A DNA stretch of 28,735 nt from Ruminococcus sp. UBA3665 (GCA_002373165.1 DFJS01000072.1:1-28735); one strand, 5' to 3'. Shown: positions 7,781-15,640, numbered from the stretch's first letter. Notes: generated from the sequence alone by a model not told the origin. A program made the numbers and translations.

Positions 7781-9333
7781 ACAGTTTTTTTGAATATTAC
7801 AGCCAGTTTGCACAGCAAACGCCGGATAAAGTACTGCTGCGGATTGACCAGCAGGAACTGACTTATCAGGAATTTATGGAAAAAACAGCTCTTTTCGGGT
7901 CAGCAATGCAGAACCTCGGCATTCAGGCAGATGAAAAAATCGGCATTGTCATGCCTAACAGTATCGAATGGTTTATTGTTTTCTGGTCGGCTGTCCGGAT
8001 CGGAGCACAGCCTGTTCCGATTGACCCCCAGAGCGGTTCGCTGGAACTTTCTGCTTTGCTTCCGGCAACAGGTGTGCGGATGCTGTTCGCCGCCGAACAG
8101 TATCGTTCCAATAAAATTCTACAGGCAATTCACAGCCTTGTGCCGGAAACGTTCGATATGCTGAAAGTCATCTGCTTTGCCAAAAATATTCCGGAAGAAG
8201 AATGCTATCTTTCTGATGCTGATTTTATCAGCCGTTACGGCAAAACACATTGTGATATTTACCGTCCGGAAGCTCTGCATACCATGTCACTGGCATGTAC
8301 ATCCGGAAGCACGGGCACTCCCAAGATTCTTGCAGTGCCTTCCGGCGGATTTCTTTCTACACAGAAGGATATGGGCGATTATTTAGGCCTGACATCAGAA
8401 GATGTCATGCTGCTGGGAATGACACTGTATCATCAGGGCGGTTTTGGCATGGGTCAGCAGATGGCCCTGAAAGGCGGCACTGTCATGTATCAGCCGCAGT
8501 TCAATCCGGCAGGTTTTCTGAACATGATTCATCAATATCATGTAACTGTCATTCAGCTGACTGCCACGCTTGCCAAAGTGCTGCTTTCCTCGCCGGAATT
8601 TGAAAACAGTGACCTGTCCGGAGTGCGCATCTGCTATTTTGCAGGAGAAGTCCTGCCTAAGGAAATTGCAGATATCTTTGTGAAGAAACTGCATATCCGC
8701 GTGATTAACGTCATTGGTTCGTCAGAAACCTGCACCATGGTAGTATGGGATTCTGACAGAGACGGCGATTCTGACCCCAGTGATTTCCGTAAGCTTTCTT
8801 TCACAGATTTCCGGGTAATAGATGAAAATCATCACGATGTCCCGGAAGGCGAAACAGGAGAACTTTGTGTATGGACAGACGGCGTTATCACGGAATATGT
8901 CAATAATCCGGAACTTTCTGCTGAAAAAATCTTCACAGACGAACAGAACCGCCGCTGGTTCTGTACAGGCGATTTAGTCCGGAAGCTCCCTGACGGCGTG
9001 GTGCGCTTTGCCGGAAGAAGCAAGCGGATTATCAAGCGCGGCGGCAATCTGGTTTATGCCGAAGAAGTGGAATCCTGTCTGCTGACACATCCGGATATCA
9101 CTGCGGCCGCCGTAACAGACGAACCGCACCCTGTCATTGGACAGCAGATTGTTGCCTATCTTCAGCCAAAAGGCGATGTGCGCATCACACGGGGCGAAAT
9201 TGCACGGTTTTTTGACGGCAAACTGGCCGCTTATAAAGTCCCGGATAAAATTATTCTTGTGGAAGAAATTCCAAAAGATATCGGCAAAATTCAGTTTAAA
9301 AATCTCAGAAAAAAGGAGTATCATCAATTATGA
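7777..9333 (+). CDS. Acyl-CoA synthetase / AMP-dependent ligase
   Basis: A full-length 518-residue ANL-superfamily enzyme. P-loop TSGSTGTPK at 175-183; aromatic/acid motif VIGSSETCT near 312; ribose-binding WFCTGDL at 394-400; hinge GRSKRIIKRGGNLVYAEEVE; the A10 lysine K504 in PKDIGKIQF, standing where PKTATGKI is usual. It should adenylate a carboxylic acid and pass it to CoA or to a phosphopantetheinyl carrier. It overlaps the hydrolase before it and the second ACP after it (both ATGA), so delivery to that ACP is a natural inference. It is a different subfamily from the PaaK-type ligase at the start of the operon, so two different acids, or a free-acid recycling step, may enter the pathway. 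The substrate is unknown. Confidence 0.88.
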   Translation: MNSFFEYYSQFAQQTPDKVLLRIDQQELTYQEFMEKTALFGSAMQNLGIQADEKIGIVMPNSIEWFIVFWSAVRIGAQPVPIDPQSGSLELSALLPATGVRMLFAAEQYRSNKILQAIHSLVPETFDMLKVICFAKNIPEEECYLSDADFISRYGKTHCDIYRPEALHTMSLACTSGSTGTPKILAVPSGGFLSTQKDMGDYLGLTSEDVMLLGMTLYHQGGFGMGQQMALKGGTVMYQPQFNPAGFLNMIHQYHVTVIQLTATLAKVLLSSPEFENSDLSGVRICYFAGEVLPKEIADIFVKKLHIRVINVIGSSETCTMVVWDSDRDGDSDPSDFRKLSFTDFRVIDENHHDVPEGETGELCVWTDGVITEYVNNPELSAEKIFTDEQNRRWFCTGDLVRKLPDGVVRFAGRSKRIIKRGGNLVYAEEVESCLLTHPDITAAAVTDEPHPVIGQQIVAYLQPKGDVRITRGEIARFFDGKLAAYKVPDKIILVEEIPKDIGKIQFKNLRKKEYHQL

Positions 9334-9587
9334 ACCATCTTGACTGGAACGAATTTGTAAAAAATGTATCTGACTATGTAGGAGTCAGCGCGGAAGAAAT
9401 TACCCGCGAAACAGATGTATTTGACGATTTGTATCTGGATTCCCTCGGACTGTTCGGACTGGGATCTCATATTACAGAAATTTATCAGCTGAATGTGCCG
9501 CTTTCCATGGTAGCAACAGTCAGCCGTGCAGGAGAAATTTTCGACCTGCTGAACGAAAAGGGTACTCCTATGGAGAAAAAAGCATGA
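9330..9587 (+). CDS. Acyl carrier protein, second copy
   Basis: An 85-residue carrier protein with FDDLYLDSLGLFGLG, where S38 of the DSL motif should carry phosphopantetheine. Helix boundaries fit a normal ACP or peptidyl carrier. The motif YLDSLGL and the aromatic content set it apart from the first ACP. It overlaps the ligase upstream and the type II thioesterase downstream by four bases each, suggesting that the ligase, this carrier and the thioesterase work as a unit (acid loading, carrier, proofreading). A ribosome site (aaaaggag) lies before the ATG inside the ligase gene. Confidence 0.85.
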   Translation: MNHLDWNEFVKNVSDYVGVSAEEITRETDVFDDLYLDSLGLFGLGSHITEIYQLNVPLSMVATVSRAGEIFDLLNEKGTPMEKKA

Positions 9588-10270
9588 CTTTGTTTTTCTT
9601 TCCTCATGCCGGCGGCTCTGCAAAGAGTTACAGCGTATTCCGGCGGTATCTTCCGAAAAGTCTGGATGTTATCACGCCGGAACTTGCCGGACGGTTTACG
9701 CGTGCTTCGGAACCGTTTCCTGCGTCGATAGAAGAAGCTGTTGCAGGACTGCCGGATTTTTCACAGCAGCTCCAGAACGGCTATGCCGTATTCGGACACA
9801 GCATGGGCACGGCACTGGCAGCGGAATTTGTCCGTCAGGCACTGGAAAACGGTTTTCCTGCACCTGTGCACATGTTTCTTTCCGGGAAAAATCCGCCGGA
9901 TATACCCGTCAGCCTGTTCGGGAATGCAGAAACGCTTTCTGATGAAGAAATTCTGAATTTTTTTGAACAGAACGGCCTTTCAGCCTCCGTGCCGGATGCC
10001 GGTTTGCAGGAAATGCTGAACAGGACACTCCTGCATGATGTGCGTATGGTGGAAACTTACCGGCTTAATCCGGAACAGGTGAATTTCGGCTGTGATCTCA
10101 CAGTGCTTTACGGCAAAGAAGACGCAATGCTGAAACATGTCAGTCTGGACGGCTGGAAACGCTTTACTTCCGGAGAAATCAAGATAATCAGTTTCAGCGG
10201 AAGTCATTTCTACTGGCAGACACAAAAAGAAGCAGTCAGTGCTCTGATTGCAGAAACACTGCATTTTTAA
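9584..10270 (+). CDS. Type II thioesterase (GrsT/RifR family)
   Basis: A 228-residue alpha/beta hydrolase with the type II thioesterase pattern: FFFPHAGGSAKSY at the N-terminus, nucleophile elbow GHSMG (S73), Asp D180 in GKEDAML, and His H208 in FSGSHFYW. These enzymes act beside polyketide and nonribosomal peptide synthetases, removing wrong acyl groups from carriers or releasing chains. Its presence is one of the best signs that this operon makes a secondary metabolite and does not serve beta-oxidation. It is the last gene, in an ATGA overlap with the second ACP; a strong terminator follows 10 bp after its stop. Confidence 0.9.
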   Translation: MTLFFFPHAGGSAKSYSVFRRYLPKSLDVITPELAGRFTRASEPFPASIEEAVAGLPDFSQQLQNGYAVFGHSMGTALAAEFVRQALENGFPAPVHMFLSGKNPPDIPVSLFGNAETLSDEEILNFFEQNGLSASVPDAGLQEMLNRTLLHDVRMVETYRLNPEQVNFGCDLTVLYGKEDAMLKHVSLDGWKRFTSGEIKIISFSGSHFYWQTQKEAVSALIAETLHF

Positions 10271-10279
10271 AAAAATCAG

Positions 10280-10315
10280 ACGGCAGATTCTTATTGACTA
10301 AGACTCTGCCGTTTT
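10280..10315. terminator. Two-way rho-independent terminator
   Basis: An 8-bp stem (acggcaga with tctgccgt), one mismatch, then a further 5-bp stem (tctta with taaga) around a 5-base loop. A T-run follows on the plus strand, and an A-run precedes it that reads as a T-run on the minus strand. It closes the biosynthetic operon from the left and the sortase gene from the right. Confidence 0.9.
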
Positions 10316-10319
10316 CTGT

Positions 10320-10871
10320 TTATTGCAGAATTCCCACTACAACCTGTCTTTGTGTGCCGTCGTCCGTGCAGGTAATGAGTGTAATTCTGTCATCGCCGAA
10401 ATCCTCCAGAACCCACACTTCGCTTGGTTCTACAATGAAGATTTCCTGAATGCTGTAAGAAAAGCTGTGTTTTTCTTTGTCATAGAGTATAATTTCCATT
10501 CCGTTCTGTGCGTACTTGAGATGATTGAAATATTCTTTATAGATTGTACTGCTGTGCGCGGCGATGCAGTAATTGCCCCTGCCCGGCTCTCCTGTTCCTG
10601 TGAAGTGTCCGGCGGCTTTCGAGAGAATTTCATTTTCTGTTCCTTCCAGTACGGGAGCTTTGATATCAAGCTCTGCAATTTCTACTACGAAATTTTCTTT
10701 CATAAGCCTGTATTTCTGATAGATTCTGCAAGCCTTGCGGATGCCGTAAAAACTCAGAATACTGGCTCCGGTCACGAAACAGAGCAGTCCGGCCAAGAAT
10801 AATATGCGCTGCCGCCGGGAAAGACTGCGGAATCCGGTATTTTCTGTATTTTTATCTGATAATTGATTCAT
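10320..10871 (-). CDS. Sortase family transpeptidase
   Basis: A 183-residue membrane-anchored sortase. One transmembrane segment lies at about 23-45 after a basic N-terminus; the catalytic domain follows with H106 in CIAAHSST, C168 in TLITCTDDG and R175, the His-Cys-Arg set of the family. Sortases cleave an LPxTG-like signal and join the protein to peptidoglycan or pilin. The subclass (D- or B-like) is not settled by eye. The start is MNQLSDK with aggaagtg in front; an upstream in-frame ATG lies within the promoter and is rejected. It has its own promoter and terminators on both sides, so it is monocistronic. No protein in this window carries a sortase signal, so its substrate lies elsewhere. 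It neighbours the dockerin protein. Confidence 0.88.
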   Translation of the reverse strand: MNQLSDKNTENTGFRSLSRRQRILFLAGLLCFVTGASILSFYGIRKACRIYQKYRLMKENFVVEIAELDIKAPVLEGTENEILSKAAGHFTGTGEPGRGNYCIAAHSSTIYKEYFNHLKYAQNGMEIILYDKEKHSFSYSIQEIFIVEPSEVWVLEDFGDDRITLITCTDDGTQRQVVVGILQ

Positions 10872-10892
10872 AGTAATCACTTCCTGCTTTTT

Positions 10893-10921
10893 ATTATAGC
10901 ACATCTTCCTGCAAATTGCAA
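10893..10921 (-). promoter_or_regulatory. Sigma-A promoter of the sortase gene
   Basis: Read on the minus strand: -35 TTGCAA (10916-10921), a 17-bp spacer ending in TGC (extended -10), and -10 TATAAT (10893-10898). The sortase ATG lies about 20 bp downstream. Confidence 0.8.
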
Positions 10922-10932
10922 GACAGGAAAGA

Positions 10933-10973
10933 AAAAGCCCTGAAAGCGGTCAGAACGCTTTCAGAGCTTTTTT
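10933..10973. terminator. Terminator of the dockerin-protein gene
   Basis: Hairpin with stem ctgaaagcg / cgctttcag, one mismatch, then agc/gct, flanked by an A-run on one side and a T-run on the other, so it can act in both directions. It ends the dockerin gene transcript just before the sortase promoter. Confidence 0.88.
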
Positions 10974-10991
10974 ATCAGAATGCGAATTTCT

Positions 10992-13900
10992 TTATCTGGC
11001 AATGCCCTGCACTTCAAAAAATCCCTGACCGCCTGAACCGCCGTTCTGGCTCCATGTATCCGGTTCGGAATCAATGATAGTGTAAGTATGACCGGTTTTC
11101 AGCGTGAGATTTGCAGGATATGCCCACCAGCACGCATTGGGTGTGCTGTACATGCCCTCTGCGCCGACTGTTGTCCAGGTACCCATGCTGACACCGTCTT
11201 CCAGCAGACTGATTGTACCGGTTATCTGCGTACCTTTGCCGTTATTCCAGTGATACGTCATCAGAGAAGTGACAGTATACTCTTTATCGACCGTGAACGT
11301 GCTTTCCGCAGTGGGCTTGTTATAGACAGTATAAATATTGAAGTTGGTTGCAGCTATTTCGGCTTCATTGCGCTGATTCAGCAATGCCCGTTTCATCAGG
11401 CACAGATCGAAAATATTGATTTTTCCGTTATTGTCGAAATCGCCGTTTTTCCAGTTGACAAGATGTGTATCCGGCTTATTCAGCAGCCATTTTTGCAGCA
11501 GAATGATATCCGAAACGCTGAAACTTCCGTCCTTGTTCACGTCGCCCAATAATGTTACTTCCGGAATAGTCGGTTCTACAGGAGGTGTTACAATCGGCTG
11601 ATCTGTCTGAACTGTATCGACGATGAGTAAAGTCTTGGAAACATTGCCTGCGCCGTTGGAAAATGTAATTTTGCCTTCGCCTTTTTTAATTCCCGTCACG
11701 GTCAGGCCTGATACGTCTGCAATCTCGGCAGGAGAAACGGCAAGCGCAGGATTTGAACCCTGTGCAATACCGGAAAGTGCGCCTGTGAATTCGAGAGAAT
11801 CGCCTATGCCAAGCCGGATGATATTGAAATAGCTTTCTTTGTCATAAAAATTTACAGTATGGGCTTTGCCGCCTTTGAATTCCGTTGCATGATTGTTGTA
11901 GGAACGGAAACCCTTTCCGCCGTAAGGCGCAGAGACTGACAGATCGCCGCCGATAACGAGCGTTCCGCTGGCCTGATAATTGGCTTCTGCGGTAGTATTG
12001 ACGATGACATTTCCGTCAACATCCAGCAGACCGCCGTTGGAATACATATTCAGTTCGCCGCCGCCATAGCTGCCGTCCTGATTCTGGAGTTCGTAATTTC
12101 CGTTAATATGCATCTGGCCTGTGCCGATCGCCAGCACGCCGTTCGGCTGATAATAAGTTCCTGCAACGTTCAGATTGCTTTTAGCTGTGTCAACAGTCAA
12201 TGCACCAGCCTGAATAAAATCGCCGTCAACAGCCATAGTATGCCCGTTGAGAGTCAATGTCCGGCTGCCGGAAATGGTACTGCCATTCGCAAAAGTCACA
12301 TCAGATGCAAGTGTGAAGCCTGTTGTTCCTCCTGTCAGGAGAATCTGTCCGTTATCTTCCATGCCGACCAGATTCAGATAGTTATAGTCCGGGCTTTCAA
12401 AATAGACCTCGTGAATGGCATTGCCCTTGAATACTGTCGTATGATTATTATAAGCCTGATAGCCTTTGCCGCTGTAAGGATTGTATACTGACAGATTTCC
12501 GCCGATAACGAGCGTTCCGCTGTCCTGATAGTTGGCTGTTGCAGTAGTATTGATGATGACATTTCCGTCAACATCCAGCAATCCTCCGGCGGAATACATA
12601 TTCAGTTCGCCGCCGCCGTAGCTGCCGTCCTGGTTCTGGAGTTCATAATTTCCGGAAATATGGGCTGAACCTGTGCCAATCGCCAGCAAGCCGTCCGGCT
12701 GATAATAAGTACCGGCAACTTCCAGATTGCTCTTAGTAACATCGACGGTCAGAGAGCCGTTCTCTGTGAAATCGCCGTCAACAGTCATAGTATGCCCGTT
12801 GAGAGTCAATGTCCGGCTGCCGGAAATGGTACTGCCATTCGCAAAAGTCACATCAGATGCAAGAGAAAAGCCTGTTGTTCCTCCAGTCAGGAGAATTTGT
12901 CCGCTATCTCCCATGCCGACCAGATTCATGTAGTTATAGTCCGGGCTTTCAAAATAAACCTCGTGAATGGCATTGCCCTTGAATTCTGTTACATGGTTGT
13001 GATATGCCTGATAGCCTTTGCCGCCGTAGGGATTGTATACTGACAGATTTCCGCCGATTCTGAGCGTTCCGCTGTCCTGGTAGTTGGCTGTTGCAGTGGT
13101 ATTGACGATAACATCTCCGTCAACATCCAGCAGGCCGCCGGCGGAATACATATTCAGTTCGCCGCCGCCGTAGCTGCCGTTCTGGTTCTGGAGTTCGTAA
13201 TTACCGGAAATGTGGGCTGAACCTTTGCCGATGACAAGTGTTCCGCTTGGCTGGTAATAATTGCCGGACACTTCCAGATTACTGCTGGAAACATTGACAG
13301 TCAGCTCGCCGTCCTGCGTGAAACTGCCGTCAGCCGTCAGCGTGTAACCGTTCAAATTCAGTTCACGGGAACCGGAAATTACACTGCCGTCAGCAAGAGC
13401 GACATCAGATGCAAGCGTGAAGCCTGTTGTTCCTCCGGTTAACAGAATCTGACCGCCGTCTGTTGTTTTCACTTGATTCATGTAGTTATAGTCCGGGCTT
13501 TCAAAATAGACCTCGTGAATGACATTGCCCTTAAATTCTGTTACATGATTGTGATATGCCTGGTATCCTTTGCCGCCGTAAGGATTGTATACTGACAGAT
13601 TTCCGCCGATTCTGAGTGTTCCGCTGTCCTGATAGTTGGCTATTGCAGTGGTATTGATGATAACATCTCCGTCAACATCCAGCAGACCGCCGGCAGAATA
13701 CATATTCAGTTCGCCGTCGCCGTAGGAACCGTCTTTGTTTTGCAGTTCAAAATTGCCGGAAACTTTCATAATTCCTTTGCCGATGACCAGCGTACCGCTG
13801 GACTGGTATAATGTTCCGTTGACCGTGAGGGAATGACCGTTCAAATCCAATGTACCGCCTGTAATGTACAAATCACCGTCATAGACGGTATCTGCTTTCA

Positions 13901-14036
13901 GGATTAAATCTTTTGAAATAGCCGTGTCTTCTGCGGATGCTGTCAATATGGCAATATCCGGCTGTGATGTGAGAACCGCACCGGCTCCGCAGACCATGAC
14001 TGCCGATAAAATAATCGGGAATAATTGTTTTTTCAT
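10992..14036 (-). CDS. Secreted repeat protein with internal type I dockerin
   Basis: A 1014-residue exported protein. A signal peptide (MKKQLFPIILSAVMVCGAGA, cleavage probably after TASA near residue 35) is followed by four tandem repeats of 184 residues (copies from about residues 77, 261, 445 and 629; the last is cut short and diverged), rich in Gly, Asn and beta-strand patterns such as LDLNGHSLTVNG, suggesting a beta-solenoid. A small Ig-like segment follows, then a dockerin at about 827-887 with the two calcium loops DVNKDGSFSVSD and DFDNNGKINIFD, and finally a C-terminal module of about 125 residues with WW and SGGQGFF motifs. Dockerins bind cohesins of scaffoldins, so the protein should be part of a cellulosome-like surface complex. 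No glycosidase domain was recognised; adhesion or a structural role is inferred. GGAGGT lies 7 bp before the ATG. Confidence 0.85.
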   Translation of the reverse strand: MKKQLFPIILSAVMVCGAGAVLTSQPDIAILTASAEDTAISKDLILKADTVYDGDLYITGGTLDLNGHSLTVNGTLYQSSGTLVIGKGIMKVSGNFELQNKDGSYGDGELNMYSAGGLLDVDGDVIINTTAIANYQDSGTLRIGGNLSVYNPYGGKGYQAYHNHVTEFKGNVIHEVYFESPDYNYMNQVKTTDGGQILLTGGTTGFTLASDVALADGSVISGSRELNLNGYTLTADGSFTQDGELTVNVSSSNLEVSGNYYQPSGTLVIGKGSAHISGNYELQNQNGSYGGGELNMYSAGGLLDVDGDVIVNTTATANYQDSGTLRIGGNLSVYNPYGGKGYQAYHNHVTEFKGNAIHEVYFESPDYNYMNLVGMGDSGQILLTGGTTGFSLASDVTFANGSTISGSRTLTLNGHTMTVDGDFTENGSLTVDVTKSNLEVAGTYYQPDGLLAIGTGSAHISGNYELQNQDGSYGGGELNMYSAGGLLDVDGNVIINTTATANYQDSGTLVIGGNLSVYNPYSGKGYQAYNNHTTVFKGNAIHEVYFESPDYNYLNLVGMEDNGQILLTGGTTGFTLASDVTFANGSTISGSRTLTLNGHTMAVDGDFIQAGALTVDTAKSNLNVAGTYYQPNGVLAIGTGQMHINGNYELQNQDGSYGGGELNMYSNGGLLDVDGNVIVNTTAEANYQASGTLVIGGDLSVSAPYGGKGFRSYNNHATEFKGGKAHTVNFYDKESYFNIIRLGIGDSLEFTGALSGIAQGSNPALAVSPAEIADVSGLTVTGIKKGEGKITFSNGAGNVSKTLLIVDTVQTDQPIVTPPVEPTIPEVTLLGDVNKDGSFSVSDIILLQKWLLNKPDTHLVNWKNGDFDNNGKINIFDLCLMKRALLNQRNEAEIAATNFNIYTVYNKPTAESTFTVDKEYTVTSLMTYHWNNGKGTQITGTISLLEDGVSMGTWTTVGAEGMYSTPNACWWAYPANLTLKTGHTYTIIDSEPDTWSQNGGSGGQGFFEVQGIAR
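11377..11556 (-). other. Dockerin-coding segment
   Basis: This segment encodes the pair of calcium-binding loop-helix units of a type I dockerin (first loop DVNKDGSFSVSD, second DFDNNGKINIFD; helix residues LLQKWLLNK and LMKRALLNQ follow the loops). All loop ligand positions are filled in both halves. Dockerins usually sit at a protein terminus; here about 125 residues follow it. Confidence 0.85.
11847..13808 (-). repeat. Four 552-bp tandem repeats within the dockerin gene
   Basis: A landmark (aatacatattcagttcgcc on the plus strand) occurs at 12041, 12593, 13145 and 13697, exactly 552 bp apart each time. Each unit encodes 184 residues. Copies 1 to 3 (reading with the gene) are complete and copy 4 is partial and diverged at its end. 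Long stretches are nearly identical between the middle copies, and no insertion or deletion changes the period, which points to recent duplication or gene conversion. Confidence 0.92.
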
Positions 14037-14088
14037 GTAAATACCTCCAATCTTTAACTGTTGAAAGATAGAAAAACTGTTTGATTTT

Positions 14089-14117
14089 ATTATATCACAA
14101 AATTATGATAAAGTCAA
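14089..14117 (-). promoter_or_regulatory. Sigma-A promoter of the dockerin-protein gene
   Basis: On the minus strand: -35 TTGACT (14112-14117), a 17-bp spacer, and -10 TATAAT (14089-14094), about 50 bp before the ATG. It diverges from the regulator promoter at 14160-14188, with about 42 bp between the two -35 boxes. Confidence 0.82.
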
Positions 14118-14159
14118 TAGTTTGGCACGGCCTGACAATATTGTTTTTTCTTGCCAGTC

Positions 14160-14188
14160 TTGATTTTTCTGATTATCTGTGTTATGAT
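14160..14188 (+). promoter_or_regulatory. Sigma-A promoter of the regulator gene
   Basis: -35 TTGATT (14160-14165), a 17-bp spacer and -10 TATGAT (14183-14188), followed by aaaaaggagg and the GTG start at 14211. In-frame ATG codons at 14151 and 14184 lie within this promoter and were not taken as starts. Confidence 0.7.
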
Positions 14189-14210
14189 AAATAAAAAGGA
14201 GGATGACACT

Positions 14211-15551
14211 GTGCTGTGTGAAAAAATTAATTTGCTGATGAATCTCCTGAATGCAGGGTGTGCCGATATTGCAAGGCTTACGAATCATTCTGCGACATCG
14301 TTCAGCCGTCTGCGGAGCGGTTCGAGAGTGCCGAAACCAAACAGCCCCACAATACGGCATTTTACAGAGGGTATTTTGTTATTTGCTTCTGAAACCAATC
14401 AGATTGATAAGCTGTGTATGCTGATACAATGCAGTTCTGACGAAAATCTGACAAACTCCATGACAGACTGGCTTTATTCCGGCCAGATACCCGAAACAAT
14501 CAAAGATCATGCTAATCGTACTGCAAAATTTTCCGGAAAGCTCGATATGCTCATGAAACTTGCAGAAATGAACAACGGCTCACTTGCAAATGCTTCTGAA
14601 ATAGAATATTCTTATATTTCCAGACTGCACAGAGGCGAGCGTTTTCCAAAATCCGGCTCGGAATCGCTGAAACGAATCTGTGATGCACTGTTCAGCAGGA
14701 TGGAAAAAGACGGAAAGCTTTCTGCACTTGCAGAACAGACAGCAATTCCTCCGGAAAATCTGAGTGCCTCTGTCATGAGGGACTGGCTGTGCGGATTTAC
14801 GGATAATATTGATCTTGTTTCTGTGCGAAGATTTATCGGCAGCATTGAAAAAATGACCGCAGAACCCCAGAAAATTTCTGAAATTTCTGTTATTCCTGAT
14901 GACAGCATAGCAGAATACTATCTCGGCAGTGAAGGCCTGCGGAACGCTGTCACACGATTTCTCAGCAGTGTACAGAAAGGTCAGGAAATCCTGCTGTATT
15001 CAGATCATCCTATGGACTGGATGACAGGCAGTTATCAGTCACAGTGGGCGGCTCTGATGTTCCGCTGTCTGCAAATGGGGGTACATATCCGTATTATTCA
15101 CAATGTAGACCGAAATATTCCGGAAATGCTGACTGCCATTCAGAGCTGGCTGCCATTGTATCTCAGCGGACGGATTGAACCGTTTTACAGTCTGAAACAG
15201 AGAGGAGAGCGTTTCTGTCATACGCTGTTCTTATGTCCCGATCATGCTGCTGTTTGGGGCTGTTCCCCTGACGGCGCGGAATGTGAATATGCTTATGTGA
15301 CAAATTCTGACCGTCTGCATCATTTGGAGAACGAATTTTCTTTGCTTCTGGAGAACTGCCGGCCGCTTCTTTCCGTCGATACAAAGCCGCAGTACCCGGA
15401 CGGCGATGCACTTTCCCGGCGTTTCGGCAATGCGGAAGTCCTTGCAGATAAAAATTCGGTCATTGTCAATAAATTATCTGCGCCGTATCTGTCATTCCGA
15501 TTCCTTTACCCTGAAATAATCAGAGCATTCCGGAGTCTTCTGAATGGATAA
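14211..15551 (+). CDS. Transcriptional regulator-like protein with two HTH segments
   Basis: About 446 residues from GTG 14211, which has aaggagg at the correct distance. Two stretches look like Cro/CI-type helix-turn-helix units: about 8-60 (ADIARLTNHSATSFSRLRSG) and about 110-160 (ASEIEYSYISRLHRGERFP). The two share the S-x-x-SRLxxGxRxPK pattern, as if duplicated. A C-terminal part (about 235-380) has strands such as EILLYSDH and GVHIRIIHNVDR and may be a sensor or effector domain; I do not recognise it as a named family. It faces the dockerin gene across divergent promoters, so control of that gene or of itself is a fair guess only. A terminator follows directly. Confidence 0.6.
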   Translation: MLCEKINLLMNLLNAGCADIARLTNHSATSFSRLRSGSRVPKPNSPTIRHFTEGILLFASETNQIDKLCMLIQCSSDENLTNSMTDWLYSGQIPETIKDHANRTAKFSGKLDMLMKLAEMNNGSLANASEIEYSYISRLHRGERFPKSGSESLKRICDALFSRMEKDGKLSALAEQTAIPPENLSASVMRDWLCGFTDNIDLVSVRRFIGSIEKMTAEPQKISEISVIPDDSIAEYYLGSEGLRNAVTRFLSSVQKGQEILLYSDHPMDWMTGSYQSQWAALMFRCLQMGVHIRIIHNVDRNIPEMLTAIQSWLPLYLSGRIEPFYSLKQRGERFCHTLFLCPDHAAVWGCSPDGAECEYAYVTNSDRLHHLENEFSLLLENCRPLLSVDTKPQYPDGDALSRRFGNAEVLADKNSVIVNKLSAPYLSFRFLYPEIIRAFRSLLNG

Positions 15552-15559
15552 TTTGAAAG

Positions 15560-15590
15560 ACAGGCACTCGTTGATAGAGTGTCTGTTTTT
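15560..15590 (+). terminator. Rho-independent terminator after the regulator
   Basis: Stem acaggcactc / gagtgtctgt (one G-T pair) around the loop gttgata, followed directly by TTTTT. Nine bases after the regulator stop codon. Confidence 0.88.
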
Positions 15591-15611
15591 GTAAAGTCCC
15601 GAAACAGATAC

Positions 15612-15640
15612 TTGATTTTTTCACATAATCGTGCTATAAT
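15612..15640 (+). promoter_or_regulatory. Sigma-A promoter of the methyltransferase operon
   Basis: -35 TTGATT (15612-15617), a 17-bp spacer ending in GTGC (extended -10), and -10 TATAAT (15635-15640). The next gene starts 63 bp downstream. Confidence 0.85.

Noticed and set aside
7004..7813. 269-codon minus-strand frame
   Set aside because: Antisense shadow of the FrsA-like hydrolase; no start signal, no recognisable motif.
11847..13808. Possible CRISPR or phage repeat array
   Set aside because: The units are 552 bp, coding and in frame within one secreted protein; there are no short repeats with unique spacers.
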